A DNA stretch of 64,000 bases from Phycisphaerales bacterium (GTDB lineage Bacteria > Planctomycetota > Phycisphaerae > Phycisphaerales > UBA1924): positions 1 to 64,000 of the forward strand of contig JAJDDM010000096.1 of NCBI GenBank assembly GCA_029260315.1. Reading direction: 5' to 3'. The notes below the pieces were generated by a model. It was not told the DNA's origin. It worked only from the letters and a program-made list of their open reading frames with translations, and searched no databases. Made by a program: the position numbers and the translations under genes. Of this stretch, positions 39,801-48,966 are shown piece after piece. Each line of letters opens with the position of its first letter. Position 1 is the first letter of the stretch.

Positions 39801-40435
39801 CTGGCCAGGAACGGATCCGAACCGACGCGCCGATCGAAATCGATCGCGCCGCGGATCGCGCTCACAACGCCCGCACCCAGGATGGACACGTCATCGATCA
39901 GCAGCGGGTGCGTGCCGCTGGGGCGAAATCGCAAAAACTCGGTCCGCAGGTCATCCGGCGTCGCCCCGCCCAGATCGTCCACGAACGGATCCGGATTCGG
40001 GCTGTTCGACTCGTTCAGCAGCGGGTTGGAGCGATAGATCGGATCGCTGTAGGTGGCGTCCCACGCCTCGCGCCGCAGCGCCGTCGTCGGAAAGCCGTTC
40101 GCCATGCTCTCATAGCTCGGCGTCAGCGCGAGCGCGTCCTCCCCGATCACGCCCGCGAGATACTCGGCGACCTGCCTGGGCACGTCGCGGCTCTCGCTCT
40201 GGGTCTTGATCGCCCGCGCGGTCTGTCGATCGCCCTTGCCGATGCCGACGTACACCACCGCGAGCACCGTCATCAGCGCGAGCGTGCCGAGCACCAGGAT
40301 GAGCACCGAGCCGCGACTGCCGACGGCCCGCGAGCCGATGGTCGTGCCCGCGAGGGCGCGGGTCAGCCTGCCGCGCGAGATCGCTCTCGCCGAGAGCCTC
40401 GCGAGGCGGGACAGTGATTTCTGGACGGACCGCAT
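33893..40435 (-). CDS. Giant (2180 aa) GspK-like general secretion pathway / pilin-like protein
   Basis: N-terminal SRGSVLILVLGTLALMTVLAVVYVGIG prepilin-like helix; VAGAVNLNTATRTVLRALPML resembles the GspK helix-hairpin-helix segment; located last in the pilin operon. Confidence 0.75.
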   Translation of the reverse strand: MRSVQKSLSRLARLSARAISRGRLTRALAGTTIGSRAVGSRGSVLILVLGTLALMTVLAVVYVGIGKGDRQTARAIKTQSESRDVPRQVAEYLAGVIGEDALALTPSYESMANGFPTTALRREAWDATYSDPIYRSNPLLNESNSPNPDPFVDDLGGATPDDLRTEFLRFRPSGTHPLLIDDVSILGAGVVSAIRGAIDFDRRVGSDPFLASPEAVNLDQHLPPNERDDGNLPDPPVHPNVNQTEAQLAWYYNRDILQMSNFAPDGRAVNIWNLAPVVGNQRVSRFDAPSATGDVAGSISSNLTLFGDIFEPYTAGDQQLLWDNQTEADFNRPDHWFVNQRGAFRAMSDVDRGWSEPEFLFYQYADADGDGMVDSRWIELIDATDPANPIPILEHDGRFRYFVAAHAEDLSGRVNVNVAKSGAAPPTRSEPAGFTPADIHLARILSLEDAWADTVWAYSGLEPPRLESGGIDVDSPENYAAYDPTNTQTGSFLLQHVGQAGYDTMQAALLLGVVPPEDVVIELDPGNQPDLLYRYVNTDFGLDVLRLNQDGRERLIPSSPIAWRHSPLGRTHEFAVRSAGGVGASYADPLGRGNSRLITTGAFGLDALAELLTYNGVNDPAVTSDLEAAVGGRYDGDNGSFENFFTLNLDPLRLNRSLLVERGDHDAFDTLSSGGGIGGGGGVNGSPDGITDADAMLLAAVDARRRITTASWARPMQSSIVGRPWIPVNEPFIPADDPLSLRHLTEEQATDLQRFAFNNDQRGVFVPAGSELRTHINDMTILERASWGSGSAGYFDQNGLVFVPLLDNPKAVFELYADALLPYSGVIGSWPTGGIGGGASSLGASTLHYGYRGAEFALRTSAHMALNLIDAMDADDIPTAATLLIDEQEFDRLDLDEERQPDQRSNAWAFWASAPDAEDAGRRIVGMKLDLNRDRNGDGDRGGENSPADPEARLANSAGRTNEQPEAAAVNVFGIEAQPFITEVSTMFAYHDTPPTVRSGNPNLDAGDDDIDDINANPPSVDNVVTINFSTRSRNPDFLFWVIAVQLTNPFDEPVKIGRYVGDPRDPDDRDGLYYLELNGNHFPLAGVPLDCYDYSRQECLGDPDSRIGGGPGDSGRQANELWSNPGIVIRPGESKVFVIPSQPLWFIEDRLEHRLQGSYDATRKDITQIGAILETQFGAPDPAPGNDDARLGEDRSNVVILDPIPQGFDMTFAPFPKARYPGAQIEGTDDSTMLRFEELMRAPEGQILGDEIPYELRLWRVMRQNSIAISQSRPDTLLKPVDEFGGSGDATNLLENDLLVDRMHIDVDQRTGGGGGMGGGGSANPWFAVLDRRLNDPFSPDFEEIDNAFTWNGEDSGDVNSMETFDGLALVSYATVSRPQDEAPNGEAMPLRVPWYALEAKHRWRNWGGTQGVDWNTVDFEGADQGINGRRRGWQGFPDVDDRSNLDQHLYDPEGDYQVGNVRKPLAFVRRFDQSTGQLCRTGFETLVRVLGNDYDFLDEGVPPGCASVDQSDLYRATTTGLPILEKDDTGRDLANGGRNLAFLGGLSVEDLALELAQNIDRDSLRPGDFLLPVGVGAVYDPDLANGGANPQWTTLSEMLARVLGFDNRTDEDGNGAFDDDIYAGVGAIDKQADLATSGATNEFGAPGSRRPVRDPSDPLIGRSPLDKGHIVLDDFVPFIDADPGTVIDRFDPTKGDIAFGMRLPPAIVLLERVRTLFGDPAVGPNALDGTVAGAVNLNTATRTVLRALPMLSPSRIDWWGEELNHDRSSDIASTVQAYRDKIALHFRDPGGVIPFTGLMIDFAEPDADEFNTQDTPRQNVTLVSGLPEQRGMRSVGELALMHSLGLANGNGRPTPIFNAIRNHNIDRLGFDGETFEAVEGVETVRYGRHVGSVREVSGPGVILGDLGLDDRDHLEDRDGDGQPDDPTAGYLNWTLTFIATDDPDLLGRSFHVSDYTGNDPQRRTAREIRYIFPPGPQPTPSEGDVFVLHRAIQGTVSVFDPDTDAALLIASGGFAPGVDYNGSTITFYGAGTNAGRTYNVDSSRFFADGRVELTLQSPVLFDPGDERPVVGNSFVLRPPDYGDDLPANTIAEDDRIDDEFDERLAIINSVINTASVRSDLYAVWFLLHGYQESDVRGLAADDPMLPTIQRRFVMVVDRSNVKAKGDKPEILLFKEVPL

Positions 40436-40483
40436 GTGTCAGCCTCCTATGGAGGATGGAGCGCTCTCATCTGAGCGCGGGAT

Positions 40484-41482
40484 TCAGTTCTTGGATTCCA
40501 GCTCGATCACGAACTGGAAGGATTGCTCAATCGTCGGATCAGACTCATCGACCAGCGAGACGGTGATGCGCAGCATCGTCGGCCACGCCCAGGGCACAGA
40601 GGCCACCTGCGTCTCGCTCGCGTTCGGATCGGGGCGATAGGTCGGATCGTCCCAGCCGAAGTAGGAATACAGCGGGTTCAGGCGCGCCTCATCGGGAAAG
40701 TTTGCCGGCCGCGGCCCGTGGATCAGCGCATCGGAGACCTGGTGCGCCGATGGGTTCGATCGCTCGATCCGCACCCCCGTCAGCCGATCGAACGCCAGGG
40801 CCGGGCTATCAACCGGCGTGAAGTCCCCGTCGTCGTTCAGATCCGTTCGGCGGTACTCGTTGAACACCACGTCGTCGGCGAGTTCGTCGCCGTCAAGATC
40901 GATCGGCGTGTGCCCGCCGTACCAGATCAACTCGCCGTTGCGCGGGTCATCCGGATCGTTCGGCGGCTCGGTCAGGTACGTCTGCCCGAACGTCCACTCG
41001 ACCTGGAACTCCCCGACGCGCACCGCCAGGTTGCTCGCCGACAGCATCAACTGCTCGTTCAGCCGATCCGCCACCTCGAGATCCAGATTGAACTCGTTCG
41101 GATCCAGCACTCGCATCAGCTCCGGCGGCGTGGGCTCGACGTGCATCCGGATCGAGTACAGATCGCTCAGCTCGTCGATGTCGTCGCCCTGGCGCTGGCC
41201 CTGAGTCGCCGTCCCGCCGTCGGTCGGCAGGCCGTTGCGCATCCACGCGTGGATCCCGTTGAACAGCAGGTTCGCCGCGGCGCTGCTCGGGTTGCCCTCG
41301 ATCGTGGGAGCGTGCAGGAACGGCGTATAGCCCTTGGTTGGATAACCAGTCGGGGGCCGCAGATCATCCTCGGTCTCCAGCAAAAACGGCGGAACGGGCT
41401 CGATCACCACGCCCCGCCGGGCGTCGAGCGGCCGCGTCTCAGGAAACGCCGGCGGCAGGTAGTCGGGGCCGAGATCCGCACC
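40484..41482 (-). pseudogene. C-terminal part of a GspJ-like pilin, in frame with 41483..42448 after a TAG stop
   Basis: Frame stays open after the TAG: GADLGPDYLPPAFPETRPLDARRGVVIEPVPPFLLETEDDLRPPTGYPTKG...; no ATG at the junction. Confidence 0.6.
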
Positions 41483-42448
41483 CTAGTGCATCGTCATCAA
41501 CCGCTGGCGGATCTCTCGCAGGTCCGTCGTCGCGATGTCGAACATGTTCGACTGCTGCACCAGGAATCGCCCGCGGTCATACTCGCTCTGCTCGCGGAGC
41601 ATGTCCGTCGTGTCCGTCCCCTGCCCGAGGGCGTAGTTCACATGGCGGAAAATGCCCGAGAGCGCCGGCTGGAACGCGATCTGGCGGTCGCCGTCGCGCA
41701 GCAGTTCCATGTTCCTGCCGTTGCTTGTGTTGTCGAACGGCTCGAGAAACTCCGTCGGCAACGCCTGCTCGGCGCTGCGCGGCTGCGCCAGCACCGTCTG
41801 GTGACGCATCAGGATCCAGTCCTGCGCAAACTCGTTCGGCCCGTCGGGCTCGCCCAGCAGGCCGATGCTCACCTGGAGGCTCGTGCCCCCGAACCCGGGG
41901 CCGCCGCCGCCACCGCCCAGGCCCATCGCGTACTCGGGCACGAACAGTGTGTCGCCCGCCGCGAAGTGCGCGATCGCCCCGTGCCCGTAGTACACCCGCG
42001 CGACGTTGCCCTCGGCGACGAACCCCGGCGCCAGCGGCGCACGAGCCGTCGCGAAATCGCCCGTCCGGAAGAACATGATCTCATCGACGCGGCGCAGACG
42101 CGGGTTCGGATCGTCCGGGAACGCCGGCACACGCCAGGGCAAAAACGTCCCGCCCGGCCTCGGCCCATCGTCGGCGACCGCGTGCCGGATCACCATGTAC
42201 CCCTCGCGGCTGATATTCCGGAAGTCCTCGCGCAGACGCTGCTCGATCAGCGCGCCGGTTCGCGAGAACTCGCTCATCCGCCGGCCCGCCTCGATCGTCC
42301 CCCCCGCCGACGCGAACAGCGAGCTGATCGCCAGCACCAGCAGCAGGCCCGCCGCGATCGCCACCATGAGCTCCAGCAGCGTGAAGCCCAGTCGGCGATG
42401 CGGCGTGCGGATTCTCGTGCGACGCGGTTGTCGACGCGGTTGTCTCAT
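41483..42448 (-). CDS. GspJ-like prepilin-type protein (ends at in-frame TAG)
   Basis: RRLGFTLLELMVAIAAGLLLVLAISSLFASAGG class III signal sequence; J-type position. Confidence 0.82.
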   Translation of the reverse strand: MRQPRRQPRRTRIRTPHRRLGFTLLELMVAIAAGLLLVLAISSLFASAGGTIEAGRRMSEFSRTGALIEQRLREDFRNISREGYMVIRHAVADDGPRPGGTFLPWRVPAFPDDPNPRLRRVDEIMFFRTGDFATARAPLAPGFVAEGNVARVYYGHGAIAHFAAGDTLFVPEYAMGLGGGGGGPGFGGTSLQVSIGLLGEPDGPNEFAQDWILMRHQTVLAQPRSAEQALPTEFLEPFDNTSNGRNMELLRDGDRQIAFQPALSGIFRHVNYALGQGTDTTDMLREQSEYDRGRFLVQQSNMFDIATTDLREIRQRLMTMH

Positions 42449-43740
42449 GGCTGCACCCTGAACACGTCCACAGCGACCGGGATCTGCGGCGTCGCGATGA
42501 ACGCCTGCCCCTCCAGGTCCGTGCGGTTGGGATATCGAAAATCGCTCGGTGCGCCCACGTTACTCGGCGCGGGCGGCTCGATCCGCACCACCGTCACGCC
42601 CAACTGCTCGGTCAGATCCTCGTCGACGCCCCGCACCGTGTACACGTTGCCGAACCGATCGACGAGCCGCTGGCCAAGCTGCGACGCCAGACGCAGGCGA
42701 TTGAGATCGTCGGGCGCCCCACCGCCGCCGGCCTCCAGCGGTAAACGGTCGCGAGGAATCACGAGATTGTCGCTATCCCCCGGCCCGCCGCTGCGACGCT
42801 GGCCCGGATAGCGTGTCCCCGCCGCCACGCCCACGCCGAACGCCACCGCATACTCGCCCACGACATTGCCCCCGCTCAGCGTCCGCCCGTCCTGACGCGG
42901 CTGGCTCGAGTCCGGGTTCATCGACACCGGCACGACACGCTGGGTCTCGATGATCTGCCCCCTGTCGTCGCCGGTGAGTTCAAAGGCGTTCATCGTCAGG
43001 TAATCGCTCAGCCGCAGACGCGGCCCGAACCGCACCCGAGAGACCTCCTCGTCGCGCCGCGTGAGCTGCACGCGGATGCCCGGGTCAACCCGCCGGACGA
43101 AGACCACCACCTCAATCGGATCCTGCTTCGTGGGAATCGCAATCCCCCTCGTCCGATCGAGCCGCCCGCTCGGCACACGCCGGGCGACGAAGTCCCACAC
43201 ATACTGCGGCTCGCTGTTGCTCGTATACGGCGCCGGCACCAGACGCTGCTCGATCCCGATCCGCACGTTGAGCTGCTCCAGGAGTTCCGGACTCACGATC
43301 ACGATCTCGCCGGCGTCCCGATCCGTGCCGTCTGCCACCGGGTCCAGTACAATCCACCGCTCATCAATGTCCGAATCGCCGGGATCCGCCAGCGGCAGGA
43401 TCCACTCGCCCATCGGCGACCACGTCCGATTTGGCTCGAACACCTGATCGGCGTTGTCCGCGACGCGCTGCTGCAAGCCATACCACCCGCGCAACTGTCG
43501 CACACTCGGAAACGCCGGGTTCGCCGGATTGTTCAGCCGCTCGTTGCCCAAGAGCACCGCCCGCGCCGACTCCAGCGCGTTCAGCCCCTGGATCTGGTCG
43601 CTCGCGATCCGCTGCTGGGGGATACCCACGCTGAACACCGCCGCCAGCCCCAAGACGCCCAGCGACAGCACCAGCACCGCGATCAGCACCTCGATCAGCG
43701 TGAAGCCGGCTCGCAATATTCGCATCGGCTCTTTCATCAT
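42445..43740 (-). CDS. Prepilin-type (GspI/PilV-like) protein
   Basis: RAGFTLIEVLIAVLVLSLGVLGLAAVF. Confidence 0.85.
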   Translation of the reverse strand: MMKEPMRILRAGFTLIEVLIAVLVLSLGVLGLAAVFSVGIPQQRIASDQIQGLNALESARAVLLGNERLNNPANPAFPSVRQLRGWYGLQQRVADNADQVFEPNRTWSPMGEWILPLADPGDSDIDERWIVLDPVADGTDRDAGEIVIVSPELLEQLNVRIGIEQRLVPAPYTSNSEPQYVWDFVARRVPSGRLDRTRGIAIPTKQDPIEVVVFVRRVDPGIRVQLTRRDEEVSRVRFGPRLRLSDYLTMNAFELTGDDRGQIIETQRVVPVSMNPDSSQPRQDGRTLSGGNVVGEYAVAFGVGVAAGTRYPGQRRSGGPGDSDNLVIPRDRLPLEAGGGGAPDDLNRLRLASQLGQRLVDRFGNVYTVRGVDEDLTEQLGVTVVRIEPPAPSNVGAPSDFRYPNRTDLEGQAFIATPQIPVAVDVFRVQP

Positions 43741-44828
43741 GACGCCTCCGCGATGCCCATCCGCCGGGCAGTCCCCGAATACCGATCGATCGAGAATATC
43801 TCCGCCACCCGCGGCAGCAAACGATTCACCTCTTCCACCAGGCGCGGGTCGATCTCCGGGGTCATCTCGCCCCCCTGCGCCGGCGAGCGATACAACGACC
43901 GCGTCCCCCGATCGATCCCCGTAAACGCCCCCACACGCTCGGCCCGCAGCTCTCGCACCAGCTCGCGCAGGTCGTACAGCGCGACCTCACGCACCGGACG
44001 GACCAGCACGGTGTCGGTCGAGATATCACCGATGAGCTTCTGGCGATCCGCCGAGTTGAAGCCCCCGCCATCGGGCACATTCAGGAGCTGTCGGATCATC
44101 CGCTTGTGGTCGCTCTTGCGATCGGGGCGGAACGCCGCGATGTCAAACGGATCGTTCGAACGCTCCAGCGTCACGCTCGGCGCGTACACCAGCGCCTCGC
44201 GCTCGCTCAGATCGAGCTCGCCGGTCCGCGCCTGGAACCGCACGAGAAACGTCTGGCGCTTCGCCCCCTGCTCGTACTCATCGACATCGTCAATGAAGAA
44301 CCCCGTCTCGGGGAACACCCAGTTGACCTGACGGCGCGCGTAGCGCGTCGTCGAATACCACCCGCCGAGCACGCGGTCGTCTGTCGCATTCTCGTCGATC
44401 TGGTTCGCCCGCACCAGCCCGTTCACATGGAAGAACGGCGGCAGCGTCTGCACCTCGTACGTCGGGTCCGCGACGAACACGTCTCGCGTCATCCGCCGCC
44501 GGTCGATACCCACCCCCGCCAGCGCCCCGGCCTCGGTGCAGACGACGATCGAGACCTTGCCGCCGGGCTCGAAGAAGAACACCGCCGCGGAGTCCTGCCC
44601 ATCGATCGACTGCAACGCCGCGTCGCGCGCCTGCACCAGAGCGCTCCGGAGCGCCCCGTCGGCCAGCGACGCCCGGCTCGAGGCCAGCATCCCGTTGAAC
44701 GCCGGCACCGAGATCGCCACCAGCACCACGATGATCGCCATCACGCCCAACAGCTCGATCAGCGTGAACCCAGCACTCTGCGAGCCGCTGACCCGCCGAC
44801 GTTTCCATTGCGCAGTGAGTCGTCTCAT
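43737..44828 (-). CDS. Prepilin-type (GspH-like) protein
   Basis: SAGFTLIELLGVMAIIVVLVAISVPAFNGML. Confidence 0.85.
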   Translation of the reverse strand: MRRLTAQWKRRRVSGSQSAGFTLIELLGVMAIIVVLVAISVPAFNGMLASSRASLADGALRSALVQARDAALQSIDGQDSAAVFFFEPGGKVSIVVCTEAGALAGVGIDRRRMTRDVFVADPTYEVQTLPPFFHVNGLVRANQIDENATDDRVLGGWYSTTRYARRQVNWVFPETGFFIDDVDEYEQGAKRQTFLVRFQARTGELDLSEREALVYAPSVTLERSNDPFDIAAFRPDRKSDHKRMIRQLLNVPDGGGFNSADRQKLIGDISTDTVLVRPVREVALYDLRELVRELRAERVGAFTGIDRGTRSLYRSPAQGGEMTPEIDPRLVEEVNRLLPRVAEIFSIDRYSGTARRMGIAEAS

Positions 44829-45901
44829 CGCCCGACCTCCACCGCGTTGTCGCTCATCGCCCTCTTGCGCAGCTCCGCGACGGCGGTCGCGCTGTTCGGA
44901 TCGCTCAACGTCGTCCCCAGCGCCGCCTCCAGCACCCGCACCGGCTCGGTCCCGAACACCCCGTCTCGCCCAGACCCGATGATCGCGTAGCTCCCGGCGC
45001 GATACTCGCTGACCTCGCTGGACGCGTCCGGATCCGCCCATGTCGCCGGATCCTGCAGCAGCTTGGGCACGTTCATGAACTCGCCGAGTTCCGCCGACGC
45101 GTCCAGCGGCTCCAGGTTCTCCCACCGGTAATAACGAAACGCCCGGTCCCGGATCCCCAGCAGCGCGACGCTCGACGGGTCGCCATCGAGATTCGAACCC
45201 GGCGCACCATCGTGCTCCTCGAACTCCAGCGGATCGACGTACTGCCGCTTCAGCAGCGACGCGCTCTGCGGCGTAAAGAATGCCTCGTGCTTGCGCCCCC
45301 GCGGATCGAACCGACCGTCGCGCGACGGCGTCACGAACCCCTGCCCCGCGACCCCGTCGATCACCGCGTCGTTGTCCTCGTGCCGCGCCCCGCACTCGCC
45401 CATCAGATAGAACGGCAGCGAGAACTTGCTGTACCGCTTGTCGCTGAACGAGCTGTCGGCGCCCGAGTACCCGTTCACCGGCCCGACGATGTTTGTGTCC
45501 ACCGCCCCCGCGCCGGTCCGCGCGACCATGAACGCCCGCGAGCGGACCGCCACCTGCTGGAAGCCATTTCGGCGCGGGTCGTCGATGATCGGCCCGCCAT
45601 CGGCCGTCCCCAGCGGCTCGCCGTCGTTCACCAGCGGCGGCAGGAACCCGAACTCGTTCTTGAACTGCTCGACCGACGAGCGCAGGCCGCTGGCCATGAA
45701 CTGCTCGGACGTGTTCTTGCTCTGGCGCAGGGCCGTCCGCACCCCCACCGTCACCAGGCTGATGAGCACCGCGATCACCACCAGCGAGACCATGATCTCG
45801 ATGATCGTGAACCCGCGCGCCGCCCGCGCCCCCGGGCAGACCGACCGAGTTGTCTCGCGAGTCTCGCGCATGTCGCGTGCTCCCCGTCCCGAAATCGCCA
45901 T
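44825..45901 (-). CDS. Prepilin-type (GspG-like) protein
   Basis: ARGFTIIEIMVSLVVIAVLISLVTVGVRTALRQSK; 4-bp overlap with the next gene. Confidence 0.85.
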   Translation of the reverse strand: MAISGRGARDMRETRETTRSVCPGARAARGFTIIEIMVSLVVIAVLISLVTVGVRTALRQSKNTSEQFMASGLRSSVEQFKNEFGFLPPLVNDGEPLGTADGGPIIDDPRRNGFQQVAVRSRAFMVARTGAGAVDTNIVGPVNGYSGADSSFSDKRYSKFSLPFYLMGECGARHEDNDAVIDGVAGQGFVTPSRDGRFDPRGRKHEAFFTPQSASLLKRQYVDPLEFEEHDGAPGSNLDGDPSSVALLGIRDRAFRYYRWENLEPLDASAELGEFMNVPKLLQDPATWADPDASSEVSEYRAGSYAIIGSGRDGVFGTEPVRVLEAALGTTLSDPNSATAVAELRKRAMSDNAVEVGR

Positions 45902-47199
45902 CAGACGCCGCCGCCCTGGAGGCTCTCGATCATCTTCACCAGCGGCAGGAACATCGCGACGACGATCGTGCCGATCATCCCGCCCAGCACCACGACCATC
46001 AGCGGCTCGATCAGTCGCGTCAAAGACTGCACCGCGACGTCGACCTCCTCGTCGTAGTTGTCGGCGATCTTCATCAACATGATGTCCATCTCGCCGGTCT
46101 CCTCGCCCACGTCGATCATGTTGACCACGATCGCGTCGCACGTCTTGCTCTCACGCAGGGGTCCCGCGAAGCTCTCGCCCTCGCGGATCGAATCGTGCAC
46201 CCGGCGCAGCGCCTTCTCGTAGACGTAGTTGCCGCTGGTCTCGCCCGTGATCGTGATCGCCTCCAGAATCGGCACGCCCGCGCTGATCAGCGTGCCCAGC
46301 GTCCGCGTGAACCGCGCGATCGAACTCTTCTTCACCAGCGGCCCGAAGATCGGCAGGTTCACGATCATCATGTCCGTCGCCGCCTTGCCGGGCCCGGCCT
46401 TGCGGATCAGCTTCCAGAAAATGATCGCCAGCACCGGGCTCGCCAGGATCACGATCCACCCCGGCACCTGCTGGGTCGGGTTCGTCCCCGCGACCCATCG
46501 GCTGGTTGTGATCAGCCAGCGCGTCAGCCCCGGCAGCGTCACGCCGAACTCCTCGAAGATCTTCTCGAACTTCGGGATGATGAACACCATGATCGCCGTC
46601 AGGATCGCCAGCGCGATCACGATAACGACGACCGGGTAGACCATCGCGCCCTTGATCCGGCGCTTCAGACGCTGGCTCTTCTCCATGAAGTCCGCGAGGC
46701 GCTGGAGGATGATGTCCAACACGCCGCCGATCTCGCCGGCGTTGACCATCTTCACATACAGCAGATTGAACGCCTTGGGGTTCTTGCTCATCGCCTCGGA
46801 CAAGCTCGACCCGCCCTCGACCTCCTCGCACACGCTGAGCAGGCTGTTCTTCAGAACGCCGGGCTTGGCCTGCTGCTCGAGGATCTGCAGCGACCGCAGC
46901 AGCGGCAGGCCCGCGTCCTGGAGCGTCGAGAGCTGGCGTGTGAACGTCGTCAACTGCTTGGCGTTCACCTTGCCGATCGAAAACCCGCCGCCCTTCTTCT
47001 TCTTCTTCGAAGACGACGAGGCCCCGATGCCGCCTTCCTTCCCGGCGCCGGACTTCTTGACCTTCTGCTCGCGCACCTCGGTCGGATAGAGCCCCTGGCT
47101 CTTGATCCGCGCGACCGCCTCCTGGTGGTCGCCGGCGTCGATCGTGCCCTTCTGACTCTTGCCCGAGGCGTTCAGCGCCTCGTATGTGAATGTCGCCAT
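45901..47199 (-). CDS. gspF: Type II secretion/type IV pilus inner-membrane protein GspF/PilC
   Basis: FTRQLSTLQDAGLPLLRSLQILEQQ, LLYVKMVNAGEIGG, FTRTLGTLISAGVPILEA. Confidence 0.93.
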   Translation of the reverse strand: MATFTYEALNASGKSQKGTIDAGDHQEAVARIKSQGLYPTEVREQKVKKSGAGKEGGIGASSSSKKKKKGGGFSIGKVNAKQLTTFTRQLSTLQDAGLPLLRSLQILEQQAKPGVLKNSLLSVCEEVEGGSSLSEAMSKNPKAFNLLYVKMVNAGEIGGVLDIILQRLADFMEKSQRLKRRIKGAMVYPVVVIVIALAILTAIMVFIIPKFEKIFEEFGVTLPGLTRWLITTSRWVAGTNPTQQVPGWIVILASPVLAIIFWKLIRKAGPGKAATDMMIVNLPIFGPLVKKSSIARFTRTLGTLISAGVPILEAITITGETSGNYVYEKALRRVHDSIREGESFAGPLRESKTCDAIVVNMIDVGEETGEMDIMLMKIADNYDEEVDVAVQSLTRLIEPLMVVVLGGMIGTIVVAMFLPLVKMIESLQGGGV

Positions 47200-47226
47200 C
47201 AGCGTCTCTCCACGGGGATCCCCGCA

Positions 47227-48966
47227 CTATTCCTCGACGATCGTCTCACGGACGACCTCGTCGATCGTGGTCAGTCCCTCGTAAATCGCAAGCAAGCCGT
47301 TCTCGCGCAGCGTCCGCATCCCCCGCCGCACCGCGTGCTCGCGCAGCACCGCCGTGCTCGCCTCGTTCATCACCATCTCGCGCAGCGTGTCGTCCATCAT
47401 CATGATCTCGAACAACGCCATCCGCCCCTTGTACCCCGAGTTGTGGCAGTTGTCACAGCCCCGCCCGCGGAAGAACGTCCTGCCCCGGACATCCTCCAGG
47501 CGAAGGTTGAGCTCCATCAGCTCCTCCTCCGTCGGCGAATACTCCTCCTTGCAGCGGGTGCAAATCGTCCGCACCAGGCGCTGGGCCACGATGCCCTCGA
47601 TCGTCGCCGTCAGCAGGAACGGCTCCATGCCGAGGTCCACCAGACGAATGATCGAGCTCGGCGCGTCGTTCGTGTGCAGCGTGCTCAGCACGAGGTGGCC
47701 CGTCAGTGACGCCTGCACCGCGATCTGCGCCGTCTCCAGGTCACGGATCTCGCCCACCAGGATCACGTCCGGATCCTGACGCAGGAAGCTGCGAAGCAGC
47801 CGCGCGAACGTCAGCTTTACGTCCTCGTTCACCTGGCACTGGCACAGCCCGTCGATGTCGTATTCGACCGGGTCCTCCGCCGTGAGGATCTTGGTCTCGA
47901 TGTCGTTCAACTCCGCCAGCGCCGCGTACAGCGTCGTCGTCTTGCCAGAGCCCGTGGGGCCGGTCACCACAGCGATCCCATTGGGCTGGTGGATCAGACC
48001 CCGGAACGTCTCCAGATCGTCCTCGCGGAACCCGATCCGGTCGAGATTCAGCTCGACGTTGCTCCGGTCGAGCACACGCATCACCACGCTCTCGCCGAAC
48101 AGCGTCGGCAGCACCGCCACACGCAGGTCCACCGGATTCCCGCCCACCGTCAGCTCGATGCGCCCGTCCTGCGGCAACCGGCGCTCGGCGATATCCAGAT
48201 TCGCCATGACCTTCACGCGGCTGGTGATCGCCGGGCCCAGGTGCTTCGGCGGCGGCACCATCTCGTACAGCACACCATCGATGCGATACCGCATCTTGAA
48301 CTCGTCCTCGAACGGCTCGAAGTGCACGTCGCTGGCCTTGTCCTTGATCGCCTGCAGCAGCACCAGGTTCAGCAGCTTGATGACTTGGTTGTCCTCCGCG
48401 GCTTCCTTCAGCTCGTCCAGGTCGATCGACTGTCCGCGATTCTGCAGCGACGAAAATTTCTCGTTGTCCGCCAAGTCACCCATCATGTCCGCGACAGATT
48501 CGGTTTTCGAGTAGTGCTTGCTGATCAGCGCGTCCACCGCGTCGGCATCCGCCACCGCCGCCGTCACGTTGAACCCCATCAGCAGCCGCAGGTCGTCCAC
48601 CGCCCGGAAGTTGTCCGGGCTCTTCATCGCGATCTTCAGCTTCCGTCCCGCCTCGTCGTAGTCGATCGGCACGACCTGATACGCCTGCACGCTCTCAGCC
48701 GGCAACGCCCCGATCACGCTCTCGGGCAGATCGACCTGGCTCAGATCTAGATACTCCATCCCAGCCTGCCCCGCCAGGGCCGCCGAGACATCCCGGTCCT
48801 CGCAGTGCCCCAACTCGACCAGAAGCTGCCCCAAGGGGGCCTTTCGCGTCTTCTGGACCGCCAGGGCCTCGTGTACCTGCTCGCGGGTCACCACGCCCAT
48901 CTTCGTGAGCACGCGCCCGATCTTGCGACCCTTCAGTTCCGCCGGCGTGATGGTTGTCATTGCCAT
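47227..48966 (-). CDS. Type II secretion/T4P assembly ATPase GspE/PilB
   Basis: GPTGSGKTTTLYAALAELN, EDPVEYDIDGLCQCQVN, tetra-Cys CTRCKEE...GCDNCHNSGYKGR. Confidence 0.93.
   Translation of the reverse strand: MAMTTITPAELKGRKIGRVLTKMGVVTREQVHEALAVQKTRKAPLGQLLVELGHCEDRDVSAALAGQAGMEYLDLSQVDLPESVIGALPAESVQAYQVVPIDYDEAGRKLKIAMKSPDNFRAVDDLRLLMGFNVTAAVADADAVDALISKHYSKTESVADMMGDLADNEKFSSLQNRGQSIDLDELKEAAEDNQVIKLLNLVLLQAIKDKASDVHFEPFEDEFKMRYRIDGVLYEMVPPPKHLGPAITSRVKVMANLDIAERRLPQDGRIELTVGGNPVDLRVAVLPTLFGESVVMRVLDRSNVELNLDRIGFREDDLETFRGLIHQPNGIAVVTGPTGSGKTTTLYAALAELNDIETKILTAEDPVEYDIDGLCQCQVNEDVKLTFARLLRSFLRQDPDVILVGEIRDLETAQIAVQASLTGHLVLSTLHTNDAPSSIIRLVDLGMEPFLLTATIEGIVAQRLVRTICTRCKEEYSPTEEELMELNLRLEDVRGRTFFRGRGCDNCHNSGYKGRMALFEIMMMDDTLREMVMNEASTAVLREHAVRRGMRTLRENGLLAIYEGLTTIDEVVRETIVEE

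Noticed and set aside
43737-45395. Extended 552-aa version of the GspH-like ORF
   Set aside because: Upstream 180 residues overlap the GspG-like gene out of frame and are Arg/Gly-rich; the prepilin start at 44828 is better supported.
45850-47709. 619-aa + strand ORF antisense to gspF/gspE
   Set aside because: Composition (H/R/L/Q-rich) typical of antisense shadow in GC-rich DNA; gspF/gspE are certain.
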